Shown here in pieces: positions 38,566 through 46,984 of a stretch of 64,000 bases of DNA. Positions within the stretch are counted from its first letter, which is position 1. Every line of letters starts with the position of its first letter. The translations under genes were made by a program, and so were the position numbers. The notes beneath the pieces were generated by a model. The model was not told where the DNA came from and made no database searches. It was given only the letters and a program-made list of their open reading frames with translations. The stretch spans positions 170,001-234,000 of the forward strand of contig NC_003030.1 of NCBI RefSeq assembly GCF_000008765.1, written 5' to 3'. The stretch is from Clostridium acetobutylicum ATCC 824 (GTDB lineage: Bacteria > Bacillota > Clostridia > Clostridiales > Clostridiaceae).

Positions 38566-39528
38566 ATGGAAATTAAAGAGACATATGATTTTAGTAGCAT
38601 TGTAGATTTGTGGAATAAAAACATAGGTACAGTGTATCCGATGAATTTAGAACTTTTTAAGCAAAACTATATTAATGATAGGCAAAGAAAAAAAATAATG
38701 GGTGCTTTTAATGGTGAAATACTAATAGGCTTTGTTATATATAAACAGTGGACATATAAAAGTGGATCTTTAAAGCCCAACCATAAGATAGGATATATAA
38801 ATTCAATCATAGTGGATATAAACTTTAGGCATCAAGGGATAGGAACTAAGTTATTAGATGCTGCTGAAGAGGAATTAATCAATTCGGGAGTTAAAATACT
38901 TCGTTGTGGTAGTGACACCTATCACTTTTTTCCTGGAATACCTTTAGAATGTTTACCTTCGGAAGAGTTTTTTTTAGTTAGAGGTTATAAAATGCAAGAC
39001 TATTTTTATGATTTAATAGGAGATGTATCTAAAGTGGATTTTAAAAAACCTTCTATAAAAGATGGTTTTAAGGTTAATGTAATGAAGCCAGAAGATAGGA
39101 AGGGGCTCTTTGAATTTTTAGAAAAAAGCTTTAGTGGAAGATGGCTTGAAGAATTTATTGAATTTTTTCAGGTAGGAATGAAGGAAAGAGATATTGTACT
39201 TATAAAGTATAAGACCTCTGTTATTGGGTTCTCACATATATATGATAACAAAAGTAGTTTTATAGGTCCGCCTATATATTGGAAAGCATTACTTGGGCAT
39301 AACTACGGTGGTTTAGGACCTATAGGGATAGACAAGACATATAGAAAACAAGGGCTTGGGAGGCTTTTGCTATACGAATCACTACAGATTTTGAAAAAAA
39401 GAGAAGTTAAGAAAATGGTTATAGATTGGACTGAAAAAGATATTATAAATTTTTATGGAAGGTTTAATTTTATGCCTTGGAAAGCATATAGAAAAGCAAC
39501 CAAAGAGGTAAAAGATGGCAAGGGTTAA
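38566..39528 (+). CDS. glmA: glucosamine/glucosaminide N-acetyltransferase, double GNAT
   Basis: A 320-residue protein with two GNAT domains. N-terminal domain (about 1-150) with acetyl-CoA loop FRHQGIGTKLL; C-terminal domain (about 165-315) with YRKQGLGRLLL and FYGRFNF. In C. acetobutylicum GlmA acetylates GlcN residues of cell-wall fragments with acetyl-CoA, making them substrates for NagZ. The start ATG follows the murK stop without a gap and without its own strong ribosome binding site, so translation is coupled. The end overlaps namZ by 14 bases. Confidence 0.88.
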   Translation: MEIKETYDFSSIVDLWNKNIGTVYPMNLELFKQNYINDRQRKKIMGAFNGEILIGFVIYKQWTYKSGSLKPNHKIGYINSIIVDINFRHQGIGTKLLDAAEEELINSGVKILRCGSDTYHFFPGIPLECLPSEEFFLVRGYKMQDYFYDLIGDVSKVDFKKPSIKDGFKVNVMKPEDRKGLFEFLEKSFSGRWLEEFIEFFQVGMKERDIVLIKYKTSVIGFSHIYDNKSSFIGPPIYWKALLGHNYGGLGPIGIDKTYRKQGLGRLLLYESLQILKKREVKKMVIDWTEKDIINFYGRFNFMPWKAYRKATKEVKDGKG

Positions 39529-40663
39529 AACAGGAATAGATAATATAAAAGAATATATGGACATTTTTAAAGGAAAAAGAGTAGGACTTATTACTAATAC
39601 AACGGGATATAATAGTGAGTTTAAAAGTACTATAGATGTATTGAGAGAGGAATGTGATTTGCGAGCATTATATTCTCCTGAGCATGGAATAAGAGGTGAA
39701 GTTCAAGCAGGGGATAAGGTTACAAACTATGTAGACTTTAGAACTGGAATAATTGTATACAGTCTTTATGGTGAGAGTAGAAGACCATCAAAGAATATGC
39801 TTAAAGATATTGATGTTATCATTTTTGATATTCAGGATGTTGGAGCCAGATGCTATACCTATCTATATACCATGTCGTATGCTATGGAAAGCTGTAGAGA
39901 ATTTGATAAGGAATTTGTAGTTTTGGACAGACCTAACCCCATTAATGGAGAAGAGGTGGAGGGGAATATTTTAGATTTAAGATATAAATCCTTTGTTGGA
40001 CGTTATCCTATACCTCAGAGGTATGGGCTTACAATAGGAGAAACAGCAAGACTTTTTAATTCTGAGTTTTCTATAGGATGCAAGCTAACAGTTGTTCCTA
40101 TTAAGGGATGGGAAAGAGATATGTATTACGAAGATACGGGATTAAGTTGGATTATGCCATCGCCTAATATGCCTTCGGTTGATACAGCATTAGTATATCC
40201 TGGTACATGTATTTTTGAGGGGACAAATATTTCAGAAGGAAGGGGCACAACTAAGCCTTTTGAAATTATCGGTGCACCTTGGCTAGATGGAGTTAAAATT
40301 GCAGATAAAATGAATGCATTTGGACTAGATGGGGTAAAATTCAGACCAATAGCTTTTAGACCTACATTTTCAAAGTACTCAGGTGAGCTCTGCTTAGGAG
40401 TACAAATCCATGTTATAGACAGAAAGCTATACAAACCGGTTAAAACTGGACTTTTTCTTTATGAAATTATAAAAGGAGAAAGTAAAGATAAATTTCAATT
40501 CACTATTGTAAATGGCGATAGAATAAAATATGGTATTGATTTTTTAATTGGTAATAGTGTTATTAGAAAAACTGAGCATGGTGTAAGAAATATAATTATG
40601 AAATGGCAAAATGAAGCTGAAGGTTTTGAAAAATTAAAAAATAAATATCACTTGTATCCATAA
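39515..40663 (+). CDS. namZ: exo-beta-N-acetylmuramidase, NamZ/YbbC (DUF1343)
   Basis: A 382-residue protein releasing terminal MurNAc from peptidoglycan fragments. N-terminal Rossmann-like domain with GLITNTTGYN, ALYSPEHGIRGEVQAGD and IIFDIQDVGARCYTYLYTM; C-terminal domain with YPGTCIFEGTNISEGRGTTKPFE and PTFSKYSGELC. These match the DUF1343 family founded on B. subtilis NamZ (GH171). No signal peptide, so cytosolic. AAGAGGTAAAAG precedes ATG 39515. It is the last gene of the rightward recycling operon; the inverted repeat at 40686 probably terminates it. Confidence 0.9.
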   Translation: MARVKTGIDNIKEYMDIFKGKRVGLITNTTGYNSEFKSTIDVLREECDLRALYSPEHGIRGEVQAGDKVTNYVDFRTGIIVYSLYGESRRPSKNMLKDIDVIIFDIQDVGARCYTYLYTMSYAMESCREFDKEFVVLDRPNPINGEEVEGNILDLRYKSFVGRYPIPQRYGLTIGETARLFNSEFSIGCKLTVVPIKGWERDMYYEDTGLSWIMPSPNMPSVDTALVYPGTCIFEGTNISEGRGTTKPFEIIGAPWLDGVKIADKMNAFGLDGVKFRPIAFRPTFSKYSGELCLGVQIHVIDRKLYKPVKTGLFLYEIIKGESKDKFQFTIVNGDRIKYGIDFLIGNSVIRKTEHGVRNIIMKWQNEAEGFEKLKNKYHLYP

Positions 40664-40685
40664 TTCTCACGTTTATATAAAACAG

Positions 40686-40746
40686 TTGGAGTTCATGGAC
40701 TTTTTTAAGATATGAAGACTATAAATATGGAGTCCATTAACTCCAA
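40686..40746. terminator. large inverted repeat, probable bidirectional terminator
   Basis: TTGGAGTTCATGGACT (40686-40701) pairs with AGTCCATTAACTCCAA (40731-40746), 15 of 16 positions, across a 29-base AT-rich loop. It lies between the ends of the convergent namZ and the leftward regulator/peptide unit. T-runs at both edges are weak. Confidence 0.6.
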
Positions 40747-40782
40747 ATACTTTTAGCAATATCTTTATGAGGAGAGTAAGTA

Positions 40783-40899
40783 TTACCATGGTATGCATGG
40801 TGCACCAGATAAAATGTAGGAACTATTAGTGAAGACTATACATAAGAACAGTACACCTAAAGTTAACACAGAGATTAAAAACCTATGCTTCTTTAACAC
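40783..40899 (-). CDS. candidate quorum-sensing peptide precursor
   Basis: Minus-strand frame from GTG 40899 to TAA 40783, 38 residues. The N terminus is basic (MLKKHR), then about 17 hydrophobic residues (FLISVLTLGVLFLCIVF), then a polar tail ending SGAPCIPW. This is the layout of a secreted pheromone precursor: export signal plus a short mature C-terminal peptide. It begins 18 bases after the stop of an HTH-TPR regulator on the same strand; AAAGGATGTG lies upstream, about 11 bases from the GTG. RRNPP-type regulators are typically followed by such genes. It is too short for ordinary gene calling. No similarity search was possible. Confidence 0.6.
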   Translation of the reverse strand: MLKKHRFLISVLTLGVLFLCIVFTNSSYILSGAPCIPW

Positions 40900-40916
40900 A
40901 GTTATCACATCCTTTC

Positions 40917-42221
40917 TTAAACAAAGTTTTTAGTGAAACTATATATTTCTTTAAGTGATTGAATATCGTCTATTTCTAAGTAAAAGCCCAATAGCTTATA
41001 CATAATGGCAAGGTTTATAGAATTATCTTTTCCTGTAAGTATAAAAAATTGACTCTTTATATATGCTATTCCATCAAGATTATTTTGTGTTTTGTAGACC
41101 TCTACTAACTCACATAATATGTCTTTAATTAAATAATAATGTGTATACTTTTTTGAAAGCTCAAGTGATTTTAGAAAATATTTTTCTGAAGTATCAAAAG
41201 CTTTTAGTCTTTTAAAGATTTTACCGATTTCAAAGTAAAATCTAGGCATATTCTTATAATTTTCATCAATATAAACTATATACTCCATTATCTTATTAGA
41301 AGTTTCACGTGCTTTATCATATTCACCTAAATTCAAGTAGATTTCAGATATATTAATAAAGCTAAGTACGTATTTATCATAGCTTTTCTCGTCAATAGAT
41401 TTAAGGACCTTATTGTATAAAGTTAAACTTTCCTCATATTTGCCAATGTATTGGAGACAAAGAGATTTTTGAAGTAAAACCTGATAGTATTTATCCGTAT
41501 TTGTATTTTTTATTGTTTTTTCAAGTTTATTTAAATTTCTAATAGCTTTGTCATATTCTTTAAGCTCTGTATAACAGAGAGCACTATTGAACAAAAATAT
41601 GCAAAAATATTCTTCGCTCATATGGTCAAATCGATCCATAGCAAACTCGCAACATTTTATATTGTACTCGTATTTTCCCATATAGAAGTAGACCATGGAG
41701 AGTTTTCTTAGTATAGAAAGCATGTGATTGTCATGTATGTCTAAATCAGCTAAAGCCTTAGCTTTTTCATAGTAAATAGAGCTGTTATAAAAATCGTCAA
41801 TACTACAAAAGTAATCACCTGCAAGCTCGAAGATTATAATTTTTTTGTCAATGAAGTTCCAGGTTGATAAAAACTTTTCGACTTCTGTCAATTTGGTTGA
41901 GAAGCTTGTGTCTTTATATACAGTTAAATCCTTAAGTTCTTTTATATACTCATTGAGAATCTTATTAGCTTGATCTTTTTCATCTTCAATAAGATAAGCT
42001 AATTCTACTTCTACAGAAATATTTCTTGTATTGCAAATTTTCTGTAAATTCTTAAAAATAACTTGCGCAGCTTTTTTAGTTAATTTGGCTTTATTATGCT
42101 CTATTTGACTTATAAGATTTCTTGTTATCTCAGCTCCCGCTAATTCCTCTTGTTTTAATCCATATTTCTTTCTAATGGTTTTGAGTTTTTCGCCGGAGGA
42201 TATTATTTTATAACTTTCCAT
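40917..42221 (-). CDS. HTH-TPR transcriptional regulator, RRNPP type
   Basis: A 434-residue protein. The N-terminal XRE helix-turn-helix (about 5-62) reads GEKLKTIRKKYGLKQEELAGAEITRNLISQIEHNK. The remainder (about 75-430) is all-helical with TPR-like repeats, for example YDKAIRNLNKLEKTI, YEESLTLYNKVLKSI, YDKARETSNKIMEYI and FDTSEKYFLKSLELS. This is the layout of peptide-responsive RRNPP regulators (PlcR, Rgg, PrgX). TAGGAGTGGG selects ATG 42221. A 38-codon peptide-precursor candidate follows directly downstream. RRNPP systems (Qss) have been described in C. acetobutylicum; whether this is one of them I cannot check. The neighbouring recycling clusters are possible targets. Confidence 0.85.
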   Translation of the reverse strand: MESYKIISSGEKLKTIRKKYGLKQEELAGAEITRNLISQIEHNKAKLTKKAAQVIFKNLQKICNTRNISVEVELAYLIEDEKDQANKILNEYIKELKDLTVYKDTSFSTKLTEVEKFLSTWNFIDKKIIIFELAGDYFCSIDDFYNSSIYYEKAKALADLDIHDNHMLSILRKLSMVYFYMGKYEYNIKCCEFAMDRFDHMSEEYFCIFLFNSALCYTELKEYDKAIRNLNKLEKTIKNTNTDKYYQVLLQKSLCLQYIGKYEESLTLYNKVLKSIDEKSYDKYVLSFINISEIYLNLGEYDKARETSNKIMEYIVYIDENYKNMPRFYFEIGKIFKRLKAFDTSEKYFLKSLELSKKYTHYYLIKDILCELVEVYKTQNNLDGIAYIKSQFFILTGKDNSINLAIMYKLLGFYLEIDDIQSLKEIYSFTKNFV

Positions 42222-42426
42222 AAAAAACCCACTCCTAATGGTACAAAGTATGTTGTTATGGTAATTGTAGCACCAATGCATTTATATGTAAAACCAGTTA
42301 TTTAACATATTTCACACTAGAAATAAGCTTTTAAAGAAGTATGTTATTTAAAGTCTTAATTTTATGATATTCCTAAGGGGATTGCCATAAACCATAAATA
42401 TTACATAAAAATAGACATAATATTAT

Positions 42427-42460
42427 AAAAAATCCAACATAGTGTGATGTTGGATTTTTT
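42427..42460 (-). terminator. nag operon terminator
   Basis: Minus-strand stem AAATCCAACAT ... ATGTTGGATTT with loop CACACT, followed by TTTTT. It lies 10 bases after the nagB stop. Confidence 0.88.
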
Positions 42461-42469
42461 TAAAGTAGT

Positions 42470-43195
42470 CTACAACATTTTTGCAGCGGCTTTATCAATT
42501 ATTATTGTAGTATCATTGTGAAGTTGGAGAATTGAAGCAGGTACTTCAGGTGATATTTTTCCATTAACCATTTTAAATATTGCTTCAGCCTTTTTTTCGC
42601 CGTTTGCTAAAAGTAATATCTTTTTAGACTGCATTATTGTCTTTATTCCCATACTTAGAGCAGAGGTTGGAACTTCATTTTTTGAGTTAAAGAATCTTGA
42701 ATTTGCTTCTATAGTTTTTTCATCTAATTTTACAAGATGAGTTTTAGCTTCGAAATTAATGTCTGGTTCATTAAAACCTATATGGCCATTTTCACCAATA
42801 CCTAGGACTTGAATATCTATTCCGCCAGAAGATAAAATTTTATTATCATAGCTTTTGCACTCATTTTCAATGTCAGATGTAGTTCCATCCAGTATATTTA
42901 TGTTCTCATTTTTTATATTTGTGAATTTAAAGAAATTATTTTTCATGTAATAGTGATAGCTTTGAGGGTTATCATCAGAAACTCCATAGTATTCATCAAG
43001 ATTAAAGGTCTGTACCTTGGAAAAGTTTAGATTCTCTTTATTATATAAATTTATCAGTTCTTTATACATTCCTAGAGGAGTGCCTCCAGTAGCTAATCCA
43101 AGAACACTATTTTCCTTCAAAATTATCTGACTTGCAATTATTTTAGCTGCAAATTTACTCATTTCATCATAATCATTAACAGTTACTATTTTCAA
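42470..43195 (-). CDS. nagB: glucosamine-6-phosphate deaminase
   Basis: A 241-residue cytosolic isomerase-deaminase converting GlcN-6-P to Fru-6-P and ammonia. Phosphate loop LGLATGGTPLGMYKELI (about 32-48), catalytic Asp in FNLDEYYG (about 67), and the GIGENGHIGFNEP motif with catalytic His and Glu (about 132-144). The length is that of the short Gram-positive form without the allosteric C-terminal extension. It overlaps the end of nagA by 20 bases and is the last gene of nagR-nagA-nagB. Confidence 0.96.
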   Translation of the reverse strand: MKIVTVNDYDEMSKFAAKIIASQIILKENSVLGLATGGTPLGMYKELINLYNKENLNFSKVQTFNLDEYYGVSDDNPQSYHYYMKNNFFKFTNIKNENINILDGTTSDIENECKSYDNKILSSGGIDIQVLGIGENGHIGFNEPDINFEAKTHLVKLDEKTIEANSRFFNSKNEVPTSALSMGIKTIMQSKKILLLANGEKKAEAIFKMVNGKISPEVPASILQLHNDTTIIIDKAAAKML

Positions 43196-44321
43196 TTATA
43201 TCTCCTCCTATGATTGTAAGTTTAATTTCAAAAGCATCATTAAATATAGTTATATCTGAATCCTTACCATTATTTAAACTTCCCTTTTTATCAAATACAT
43301 TTATATTTTTTGCTGGATTTATAGTGGCAAGTTTTACTGCTTCGTTAAGTTTTAAATCTGTATTTTCATATACATTTTTTATGGCTTTATTTAAAGTTAA
43401 TATACTTCCGGCTAAAGTTCCGTTCTCAAGTCTTGCAGAATCATCTTTAACTATGACTTTCTGTCCGCCAAGTTCTGAAACTCCATCACCTAAACCTCCC
43501 GCTCTCATACAATCAGTTATTAGGGTTATATTGTTAGTACCGATTGTTTTTATAAGAATCTTGTATATATCAGGATGAAGATGAATTTTATCTGCTATTA
43601 TTTCAGATGGAATATTATTGTTAAATATAGCGCCTATTACGCCTAAATTTCTGTGAGTTAAAGGTGTCATTGCGTTAAACATATGAGTAACATGATTTAT
43701 TCCATTTTTAATTGCATTTACAGCTTCGTCATAGGAGGCATTTGAGTGACCTATTGATAAAACTATATCTGAATTCTTTTTAACAGTTTTTATGAATTCG
43801 AGATTTTCATCCTCTTCAGGTGCTAAAGTTATTATCTTTATAATATCTATATAGTCCTTAATAAAATCATAATCAGGCTTTAATATGTGAGTTTTAGCTT
43901 GCGCACCCTTAAATTTTTCGCTTATAAAAGGACCTTCAAGATGGGCACCTAGAATATTAGCACCACCTAAGCACTTTGTACTCGCTTCTCTTATAGTATC
44001 TAAGGCAGTATAAATTTTTTGTCTGTCCATTGTCATGGTAGTTGGTAGGAAAGATGTAACACCATTTTTTGTTATATCTCTACTTATGGTTTTAAGAGCA
44101 TCGAGGGTTCCATCCATAGTATCTGCACCACTGAAACCATGTATATGAACATCTATAAAACCAGGAGAAACGTAGTTGCCTTCTGCATCTATTACATAAG
44201 TTGTTTTCCTATCAAGGTTTTTTTCATCTACAATATCTATTATTTTTTCATCAAATAGTAAAACTTTATTTTCAAGTATGCTATCTTCGGTAATTATTTT
44301 TCCGTTAATTATAGCTTTCAT
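43176..44321 (-). CDS. nagA: N-acetylglucosamine-6-phosphate deacetylase
   Basis: A 381-residue amidohydrolase-fold enzyme releasing acetate from GlcNAc-6-P. Metal and substrate motifs: PGFIDVHIHGFSGADTMD (His-x-His near 60), GAHLEGPFI with metal-binding Glu, SIGHSNASYDEA, THMFNAMTPL and the catalytic Asp in LITDCMRAGG. GAGGAAGTGAAAG precedes ATG 44321, 14 bases after the regulator gene. Substrate arrives from MurQ and MurK, so it links wall recycling to glycolysis. Confidence 0.96.
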   Translation of the reverse strand: MKAIINGKIITEDSILENKVLLFDEKIIDIVDEKNLDRKTTYVIDAEGNYVSPGFIDVHIHGFSGADTMDGTLDALKTISRDITKNGVTSFLPTTMTMDRQKIYTALDTIREASTKCLGGANILGAHLEGPFISEKFKGAQAKTHILKPDYDFIKDYIDIIKIITLAPEEDENLEFIKTVKKNSDIVLSIGHSNASYDEAVNAIKNGINHVTHMFNAMTPLTHRNLGVIGAIFNNNIPSEIIADKIHLHPDIYKILIKTIGTNNITLITDCMRAGGLGDGVSELGGQKVIVKDDSARLENGTLAGSILTLNKAIKNVYENTDLKLNEAVKLATINPAKNINVFDKKGSLNNGKDSDITIFNDAFEIKLTIIGGDIIENSNC

Positions 44322-44334
44322 ACTTTCACTTCCT

Positions 44335-45066
44335 CTAAGTTAATATTACTTCATATTTATATTTTTCACTTCTATATATTGATTTTGTGTATTCAATAGG
44401 AACTCCATCCTTTCTATAGGTGAGTCTTCGAAAAAGAAGGGCTAAGGAATTACCTACTTGATTTAAGAATTTTGCCTCATAGTCTGTTAGCATGATAGGT
44501 TCAATAGTTTGTTTTGCCTTTGTAGGCTCATAGCCATATTTCTCTCTAAAGGTATTGTATAGAGATTTCCCATCAATAACTTCTTTTGTCATATCACTAA
44601 ATAAATACAAGGGAAGTACAACAGTTTCTATTGCAGAGGGATCATTATCTGTTAATCTAAGACGTATTATTTCTATAACTTTCATTTTCTTATGTGGAAG
44701 TTCCAATAAGGTGCTTATATGTTTTGTGGCAGTTTTTATTTCAAAGGATAGTATTTTTGTACTTATGTTTAGGCCCTTTTCCCTCATTTCTTCAGTAAAA
44801 CTCTTTAGCTTTGTCAGTTGTTGTTTCTCCTTTTTTTTGGCTACAAAGGTTCCCTTACCTTGCTCCCTATAGAGAATACCTTCAGACACTAATGATAGAA
44901 TTGCTTTATTTACAGTCATTCTACTTATTTTCTGGATTTCACAAAGTTCTCTTTCAGTAGGAATAGTATCTCCAGGAAGCAATTCTTCATTTTCGATCAT
45001 TTCCTGTAAAATCATCTTGAGCTGATAATGAAGAGGAAGAGGACTTGATTTTGATACTATCTTCAA
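44335..45066 (-). CDS. nagR: GntR/HutC-family regulator of amino-sugar use (NagR-like)
   Basis: A 243-residue regulator. The GntR winged helix (about 10-75) reads PLHYQLKMILQEMIENEELLPGDTIPTERELCEIQKISRMTVNKAILSLVSEGILYREQGKGTFVAKK. The UTRA effector domain (about 95-240) includes IRLRLTDNDPSAIETVVLPLYLF and RLTYRKDGVPIEYTKSIYRSEKYKYEV. It starts with TTG at 45066 behind GGAAGGA. Relatives (NagR/YvoA) sense GlcN-6-P or GlcNAc-6-P and repress nagAB. A matching operator lies in its own promoter. Confidence 0.88.
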   Translation of the reverse strand: MKIVSKSSPLPLHYQLKMILQEMIENEELLPGDTIPTERELCEIQKISRMTVNKAILSLVSEGILYREQGKGTFVAKKKEKQQLTKLKSFTEEMREKGLNISTKILSFEIKTATKHISTLLELPHKKMKVIEIIRLRLTDNDPSAIETVVLPLYLFSDMTKEVIDGKSLYNTFREKYGYEPTKAKQTIEPIMLTDYEAKFLNQVGNSLALLFRRLTYRKDGVPIEYTKSIYRSEKYKYEVILT

Positions 45067-45130
45067 ATTATTCAGTCCTTCCTATAATAAACTTTTATTT
45101 ACAAGTCTATTGTATCATCATATTGACATG

Positions 45131-45143
45131 TTGTATATACCAA
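45131..45143 (-). promoter_or_regulatory. candidate NagR operator
   Basis: TTGTATATACCAA, centred on the palindrome GTATATAC, resembles the GGTATATACC-type sites of HutC-subfamily regulators. On the minus strand it precedes TACAAT, so it overlaps the -35 position of the nagR-nagA-nagB promoter and implies autoregulation. Confidence 0.55.
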
Positions 45144-45161
45144 TTTAAAATAAATTTAAAC

Positions 45162-45944
45162 TTATGCTATGAAATCATGAATTTCTTTGGATATTTTACC
45201 TATAGTATCTTTTGCCTCATAATTAAATTGTACACTCCTAACAAATACTCCCAGTATATATTCAGCGTTTTCTGTTCTAAATATTCCAATATCATGGTTT
45301 AAGTGAGGTAAATCACCTGTTTTATGAGCACATCTAATATCGTCACATAAATATCTTAATAAAACCTCACAATCAGTGTTGTTACTTAGAATCTTTAGCA
45401 TTAAATCACACATATCAGGGCTTAATATTTTCTTATTATATATTTTACTGAATAGTGTTAACATGTCAAAAGCAGTGGTTATGTTCTCTCTGCCTTCTTT
45501 TGCAGCATTGGAATCCATCATTTTTCTTCTTAATAGAGTGGTTTTTAATCCGATTTTTTTACCGTAGTTATTTATGCTATCCATTGTTAAAAGATCTATT
45601 AATATGTTTGAAGCAGTGTTATCACTGGATATTATCATGAGAGTTAAAAGGTCTATAAGTGGATATATTTTATTTGTTAGACAGGTTACTATGCTGTAGT
45701 TTACTTTGTCTGAAGACTTTATTTCGATTTTTTCCTCCAAGGCATGATTTCCGCTTAGAACTTCATTTAAGGCTTCAGCCATTATGAGAACTTTTATTGT
45801 ACTTGCAGAAGGAAACACTTCATTTTCTTTTATATAAATATGATTTGAAGGTTTTTTAAGATCTAAAAAGACTAACGAAATATCTTCCTTATTTGAAGTT
45901 ATAAGATTTTCAATAGTCTTCTTTAGAATGTTTATATTATACAA
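45162..45944 (-). CDS. cytosolic class A beta-lactamase-fold protein
   Basis: A 260-residue serine hydrolase fold. Ser48-x-x-Lys51 (SASTIK), SDN in MIISSDNTASN, and KTG in CAHKTGDLPH, in class A order and spacing. The omega-loop segment reads RRKMMDSNAAKEGRENITTAFDM; aligned by eye to R164-x-E166-x-x-x-N170, the deacylating Glu166 is Met. There is no signal peptide. True resistance is therefore unlikely; a peptidase or esterase acting on cell-wall fragments fits the neighbourhood. The start is TTG 45944 behind AGAGGTGGTG. Its stop lies near the nagR promoter, so it is a separate leftward unit or reads into nagR. Confidence 0.75.
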   Translation of the reverse strand: MYNINILKKTIENLITSNKEDISLVFLDLKKPSNHIYIKENEVFPSASTIKVLIMAEALNEVLSGNHALEEKIEIKSSDKVNYSIVTCLTNKIYPLIDLLTLMIISSDNTASNILIDLLTMDSINNYGKKIGLKTTLLRRKMMDSNAAKEGRENITTAFDMLTLFSKIYNKKILSPDMCDLMLKILSNNTDCEVLLRYLCDDIRCAHKTGDLPHLNHDIGIFRTENAEYILGVFVRSVQFNYEAKDTIGKISKEIHDFIA

Positions 45945-46116
45945 TTTATCACCACCTCTACATTAAGTATAATTTACCATAATAGTAAATAAAATTCAAA
46001 CATAGTATGTAAAGAAATATACATCGTGTATGGTTTATTAAGTAAATATTGAATAAAAATACCAAATAAAGTACAATTTATATGAAATATAATTTTAACA
46101 AAGTGAGGATAAATTA

Positions 46117-46968
46117 ATGTACGGTAGTTTGATTCGCATAAAAGAGATAATTAACGATTTAAATCCATCAGAAAGAAAAATAGCAGAATACATTTTAAAT
46201 AATTCTAAGGCAATATCAGATTTATCTATAAAGGAGCTTGCAGGTAAAAGTGGTTCTTCCAAGTCAGCTGTAGTAAGGCTTTGCAAAATTTTAAACTATA
46301 AGGGATATAAGGAGTTTAGAATAGCTATAGCTAAGGATACGGTTAATGTGGACAAAGAAGAAAATAGGTATACAGATATAAATCCAAAGGATGATTTACA
46401 TACAATAATAAAGAATATAAGCTACAATAATAAAAAATCAATAGATAATACGATGGAGGTATTATCAGAGGAATTAGTTGAAAAAGCTTCAGAGGCCATT
46501 TCAAAGGCATACAGAGTTGATTTTTACGGCATAGGGGCATCTTATATAGTTGCTATGGATGCATTCCAAAAGTTTATGAGGATAAATAAAAATGTGAGGG
46601 CTACACCGGATACGCATCTTCAAGTGGAGTTTGCCTCAAACTTAAAAAAAGGGGATGTTGCAGTTGCTATATCATATACGGGAGAAACGAAGGATACCTT
46701 TGAATCCATTAAGGCAGCTAAGGAAGCAGGAGCTACTACAATAAGTGTAACTAAGTTTGGAAGTAATTCTATAAGCGATTTATGTGACATAAATTTATTT
46801 GTCTTGTCTCCAGAAATCACGTTTAGAAGTGGGGCTATGTCTTCAAGAATAGCTCAATTAAATGTTATAGATATACTGTTCACCTCTGTTGCAGGTCGTA
46901 TGTTCGAGGAGGTTAAGGAATTCCTTGAAAATACAAGAAAGTCTACTAGGGTGAAGAGAATTAAATAA
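46117..46968 (+). CDS. RpiR/MurR-family regulator (HTH + SIS)
   Basis: A 283-residue regulator. N-terminal RpiR HTH (about 1-75) with [58 protein letters not shown]-terminal SIS sugar-phosphate domain (about 115-250) with [20 protein letters not shown] and [24 protein letters not shown]. MurR-type members sense MurNAc-6-P. AGTGAGGAT precedes ATG 46117. The epimerase gene starts 16 bases after it, so they share a transcript. Regulation of the muropeptide genes is inference. Confidence 0.9.
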
Positions 46969-46984
46969 AAGGAAGTGTATTATT

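Noticed and set aside
40770-40843. Rightward frame after GGAGAG (ATG 40788, 13 codons) antisense to the peptide gene
   Set aside because: Spacing to the purine-rich site is too long and the peptide has no signal-like features.
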